DNA of 64,000 nucleotides from Nitrospinaceae bacterium. Lineage in GTDB: Bacteria; Nitrospinota; Nitrospinia; Nitrospinales; VA-1. The notes below the pieces were generated by a model. It saw only the letters and a list, made by a program, of their open reading frames with translations, did not search any database and was not told the origin of the DNA. Below are positions 60,287 to 64,000 of this stretch, one piece after another. Each line of letters opens with the position of its first letter. Within the stretch, counting starts at the first letter, position 1. The translations under genes and the position numbers were made by a program. The stretch is from contig JAJDAZ010000041.1 of assembly GCA_029261595.1 (NCBI GenBank), forward strand, positions 1 through 64,000, read 5' to 3'.

Positions 60287-61270
60287 ATGAAATTCAGAAA
60301 ATTTGCCGATGCTCAGGAACCGGTTTCCGAAATCGGTTTGGGCACCTGGCAACTGGGCGCGGATTGGGGACATCTGGACGACGCCGCCGCAGAACGCATT
60401 CTGGCTCAGGCGGTGGATTCCGGGGTAAATTTTTTTGACACGGCGGATGTCTATGGAAAGGGACTGAGCGAACAAAGAATCGGCAAATTCATGAAATCGC
60501 ACGCTGATAAATGTTTCATCGCCACCAAGCTGGGACGTTTCCCGGAACCGGGGGGCGATGAAAATTTTTCTTTGAAACAATTTCGCCTGCACACCGAAAA
60601 CTCCCTGCGCCGATTGGGAGTGGATGCCCTGGATCTGACCCAGGTCCACTGCCTTCCCACCGAGATCTTAAAACAGGGCGACCTGTTTGAATGGTTGCGC
60701 ACCTTGAAGCGGGAAGGAAAAATCAAACGGTTTGGGTTGAGCGTGGAATCCATGGAAGAAGCGGATATCTGTCTGAAGCAGGAAGGCGTCTCATCCCTCC
60801 AGGTCATCTTCAACATCTTCAGGCAAAAACCGATCACGGAATTGTTCGACCAGGCCAAAGCCAAAAACGTGGCGCTGATCATCCGCCTGCCGTTGGCCTC
60901 CGGCCTGCTGTCGGGAAAATTCAACTCTGCGTCCACCTTCCCGGACAACGATCATCGAAACTACAACCAGAACGGGGATCAGTTCAATGTCGGGGAAACC
61001 TTCGCCGGGATTCCATTCGAAAAAGGCGTCGAGCTGTCCGACGCGCTCAAGCCCCTGATTCCTGATGGAATGACTTTAGCCCAAATGGCCCTGCGCTGGG
61101 TTCTGGACTTCGACGCAGTCACGGTCGCCATCCCCGGAGCGACTACGCCCGAACAGGCAATATCAAACTGTTCCGCCAGTGAGCTCTCCCCTCTACTACA
61201 GGATCTGCATCGGAAATTGCAAGCGTTTTACGAGACGCATGCCGCCCCGCTCATTCGCGGAAAATATTGA
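60287..61270 (+). CDS. Aldo/keto reductase
   Basis: EIGLGTWQLGADWG; VNFFDTADVYGKGLSEQRIGKFM; TLAQMALRWVLDFDAVTVAIPGATTPEQ. Confidence 0.93.
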   Translation: MKFRKFADAQEPVSEIGLGTWQLGADWGHLDDAAAERILAQAVDSGVNFFDTADVYGKGLSEQRIGKFMKSHADKCFIATKLGRFPEPGGDENFSLKQFRLHTENSLRRLGVDALDLTQVHCLPTEILKQGDLFEWLRTLKREGKIKRFGLSVESMEEADICLKQEGVSSLQVIFNIFRQKPITELFDQAKAKNVALIIRLPLASGLLSGKFNSASTFPDNDHRNYNQNGDQFNVGETFAGIPFEKGVELSDALKPLIPDGMTLAQMALRWVLDFDAVTVAIPGATTPEQAISNCSASELSPLLQDLHRKLQAFYETHAAPLIRGKY

Positions 61271-61292
61271 GCGCCGGAGGACCGGGGAAAAT

Positions 61293-61808
61293 CTATTTCT
61301 GGAATCTGGGTTCCAGATCGACGGCTTTTTTTCGATGTTTCTCTGAGTATTCGGTCTGCCCGGTCATCCCGTATACCAGACTCAACCCCTGGTGCGCCTC
61401 CGCCATCTCTGGTTGAATGCGAATCGCCTCTTTGAAAGGGTCGATCCCCTCCTCAGGCCGGCCCAGAACCAGGAACGACAATCCCAGGTTGTAATGCGCT
61501 TGGGCCCAGTCCGGCGCAAGGAAGGCCGCTTCCTGAAAAGCGTCTACCATCTCTTCATACCGCTTGAACACGTCAAAAACCTTGGCCAGATAAAAATGCG
61601 CTTCAGGGTGATCGGGTTTCAGGCGGATGGCTTTTTGGAAGGCTTCCAGGGCCTCCTGATTCCTTCCTTCCGTGGTTAAGGCCTGGCCCAACTGAAAATG
61701 CAACTCCGAATCCTCGGGGTTTTTTAGAGTTTTTTCTTTTAGTTTATCGATGTCGTTCATCAGGCAATGACCTCCGGCCGCAAACAGCCCCATGCAGCGG
61801 ATTATCAA
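61293..61808 (-). CDS. TPR-repeat protein
   Basis: DSELHFQLGQALTTEGRNQEALEAFQKAIRLKPDHPEAHFYLAKVFD..; repeated TPR consensus. Confidence 0.85.
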   Translation of the reverse strand: MIIRCMGLFAAGGHCLMNDIDKLKEKTLKNPEDSELHFQLGQALTTEGRNQEALEAFQKAIRLKPDHPEAHFYLAKVFDVFKRYEEMVDAFQEAAFLAPDWAQAHYNLGLSFLVLGRPEEGIDPFKEAIRIQPEMAEAHQGLSLVYGMTGQTEYSEKHRKKAVDLEPRFQK

Positions 61809-61883
61809 GTATAAATCCGGGAGGCTTATCCTAGCATCCTGTTAATCAAGGGGAAAGGGGCCATTTATATTTTTGAACCCCAG

Positions 61884-61897
61884 GCAGATATATCTGC
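61884..61897. promoter_or_regulatory. Perfect 14-bp palindrome upstream of Nfu-type gene
   Basis: GCAGATATATCTGC, 137 bp before the CDS start at 62034. Confidence 0.3.
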
Positions 61898-62033
61898 ATC
61901 TAACCCACTTGTACCTGCCCGGCATAAAGTGCATTGATCCTGGAAAATACCCTTTATTTGCCATTCTTCTGCTAATATCAGTGTGTGCCCGTTGACATTT
62001 TTTTAAAATGACCCGGCCCCAAAAGGAATTTTA

Positions 62034-62648
62034 TTGATGAGTGAAAGCGACCCGACCAAATTCGAAGTATTAGACACAGAGATGACTCCCAACCCCAATG
62101 CTTTCAAATATGTCTTAAACGCCCCCGTCATAACGGGTGGAGCCAAATCCATCACGTCCGAAGAGGATGCCAAAGGAGATCATTTTGTCCGGTCTGTATT
62201 CGCTCTGGGGAATGTAGAGAGCATTTATCTGTCGGAAAATTTTGTCACGGTTTCTTTTCTTCCCTCACACAACCTCGAACTTCTTGTGGATGCGGTGGAG
62301 GAAACCATTGAGGAGCATCTGACGTTTTATGACGGTCAGGAGGCGGCTTCCGAAGAAAAAGAAGAGACTTCTATTCTGGAAAACCTGGATAAAATCGACT
62401 TTCCCAACCTTTCGGACCCTGAAAAAGGTGCGGTGATCGACGCGGTGCTTGATGAGACGGTCCGGCCCGCCCTGGCCAATGACGGCGGCGGCCTCACGGT
62501 TCTGGATTTTGAAGACAACACCCTGCGCATCCGTTATCAGGGCGCGTGCGGCAGTTGCCCGAGTTCAGCGACCGGCACACTTCGCGCCATTGAAAATATC
62601 CTGCACTCCAGCCTGAAACAGGAAATCCGCGTGATCTCCACCAGTTGA
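62034..62648 (+). CDS. Nfu/NifU-family Fe-S scaffold protein (Nfu_N plus NifU C-terminal domain)
   Basis: EMTPNPNAFKYVLNAPV; VRPALANDGGGLTVLDFEDNTLRIRYQGACGSCPSSATGTLRAIE. Confidence 0.92.
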   Translation: MMSESDPTKFEVLDTEMTPNPNAFKYVLNAPVITGGAKSITSEEDAKGDHFVRSVFALGNVESIYLSENFVTVSFLPSHNLELLVDAVEETIEEHLTFYDGQEAASEEKEETSILENLDKIDFPNLSDPEKGAVIDAVLDETVRPALANDGGGLTVLDFEDNTLRIRYQGACGSCPSSATGTLRAIENILHSSLKQEIRVISTS

Positions 62649-62809
62649 CTCCATTCACGCGATATTCTTAAAGCGCCCTGAGCGCGATCGAAAGCCACCC
62701 CTAAAAAATTTATCACACAGAAAAGCCTAAAACCTTCCTCCTGGAATGTCTTCCGTTAGGGTTGGGTCATCATCGCGGTTGAGCTATGGTCGGGAGAAAA
62801 GTCGGGTCG

Positions 62810-63442
62810 TTACCGGGTTGCTGGCGGGTTGCCAGCGGAATCGCCAAATTTTTCATTGTATCGCTTCAGGCGGTCCCTGGCTTGACCCGCATACGTGGAA
62901 TAATGGTACTTTGTATAGATGGCTTCGGCTTTTTTAATATTGGCGATCGCCTCCGGGCCTTTGTCGCTTTCAGCATACAGCAAGCCAAGGTTCCAATGGG
63001 CGTGCGCGTTTTCCTGGTCCAGCCGGACCACTTCCTCAAACTGATGAATCGCCTCACCAAGGTTTTTGGAGGCCCAATACTCCAGACCGAGTTGGAAATG
63101 ACTTTGCGGGTCATCAGGGTCCAGTCGAACCACTTCATTGGCCTTTTCAATTCTATGCTCGGGGGTATTTGTTTCAGCCGGGTCCTTGGGAGTTTCCGGG
63201 CTTACGAAGCGTTCCAGCGGGTCCGTCGGGCCCGTCTCTTCTTTGGGAATTAACAAACTTTCGTTCATCCACCCATCTTTTTGCAGGTCCTCCAGCAACT
63301 TGAGCATGTCGTTGACATTTTGCTGGATATCGTTCTTCTGGACGGTTTCATCTGCTGAAATTTCCTCCTGCGCCAGGGACATACCGGCAAATCCGGTGTG
63401 TATCAGCACGATTATAAAAAACGGGCACATTATTTTCTTCAT
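62810..63442 (-). CDS. TPR-repeat secreted protein (start likely 63442)
   Basis: MKKIMCPFFIIVLIHTGFAGMSLAQ signal peptide; DPDDPQSHFQLGLEYWASKNLGEAIHQFEEVVRLDQENAHAHWNLGLLYAE. Confidence 0.82.
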   Translation of the reverse strand: MKKIMCPFFIIVLIHTGFAGMSLAQEEISADETVQKNDIQQNVNDMLKLLEDLQKDGWMNESLLIPKEETGPTDPLERFVSPETPKDPAETNTPEHRIEKANEVVRLDPDDPQSHFQLGLEYWASKNLGEAIHQFEEVVRLDQENAHAHWNLGLLYAESDKGPEAIANIKKAEAIYTKYHYSTYAGQARDRLKRYNEKFGDSAGNPPATR

Positions 63443-63585
63443 GGATCGACCTTCCGGGTCAGTTGTGGGGATACCCAGATATACAATTTTTTCATACACG
63501 AATCAATCAATAATTTGCCGTGCGCCCGTCTATTAGTAACTTGTGGATAACCTGTGGAGAAAAGAGATGTTGATCTGAGTTCTGT

Positions 63586-64000
63586 TCAATAGTCCCAGTC
63601 AAAAACCCAGACCGTGACAAAACCCAGTTCGGGAATATTCAGTTTATCTTCCAGCTCCTTCACCAGCAGGATTCGCTCCTGACGGTAAGGATTTTCCAGA
63701 GGATCTTCTTCAAAGACCTCCAGAAAGGGCTTTTTATATCGATTATGCAGTTTCCGGATGTCTTCGCCCGGCAAAACTGCTTCGTAAACCAGTTTCTCCG
63801 GCCCCAGGTCCAGTTTTTTAAAACGGGGGTCCCTGATCAATTCCAATTCATCCCACCAGGAAACCGTTTTCAGCGTCCACAGTATTTTTCCCTTCCCCTT
63901 ACGGGTCATGCCCGTCAATGCTAGCCCCAACGCCATAGAAAATTTATCCGTCCCGTAAGAAAAGTCGATTGAAAACCCGGTTGAAAATGAATGAACCCTC
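63586..64000 (-). CDS. Hypothetical protein, 5' end outside window
   Basis: Reading frame stays open upstream of the annotated Met (…FSIDFSYGTDKFSMALGLALTG…) to the window edge. Confidence 0.5.
   Translation of the reverse strand, partial: RVHSFSTGFSIDFSYGTDKFSMALGLALTGMTRKGKGKILWTLKTVSWWDELELIRDPRFKKLDLGPEKLVYEAVLPGEDIRKLHNRYKKPFLEVFEEDPLENPYRQERILLVKELEDKLNIPELGFVTVWVFDWDY

Overview
The window is a gene-dense chromosomal segment, mostly housekeeping and metabolic genes. The gene content (five-gene 2-oxoacid:ferredoxin oxidoreductase cluster, Na+-type OadABG, many TPR proteins, TonB-receptor/YfiR/histidine-kinase locus) suggests an environmental bacterium, possibly Nitrospinota-like; that taxonomic guess is inference only. 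Left to right: the 5' end of an IS30-family transposase that truncates a CPxCG zinc-ribbon gene; a DUF1499 lipoprotein; a SpoIIE phosphatase; a degenerate-GGDEF response regulator; purC and purB; an LMW-PTP/fructosamine-kinase pair; a 2-kb-codon alpha-2-macroglobulin-like protein; the 2-oxoacid oxidoreductase cluster; rnhA; mltA; a PRTase-pcm pair; an M28 peptidase; a giant AsmA-like protein; hflK/hflC; trkA/trkH; oadA/B/G; an orphan DUF932 phage/plasmid-type gene; a second giant AsmA-like protein; an rlmB-like methyltransferase; rpsU; a ChaN-PDZ protein; an ABC ATPase; acylphosphatase; two tandem TonB-dependent receptors followed by YfiR, a CHASE8-like hybrid kinase and three further signalling proteins; and three TPR proteins interspersed with an aldo/keto reductase and an Nfu-type protein. 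The best candidates for follow-up are the 46.2-59.5 kb receptor/YfiR/phosphorelay locus with its tandem duplication, the IS30 insertion at the left edge, a dispersed GC-rich palindromic repeat abutting stop codons (one copy carrying a G19 tract), and the orphan DUF932 gene. No CRISPR array, rRNA or convincing tRNA gene was seen. All family calls come from reading motifs; no database search was run.
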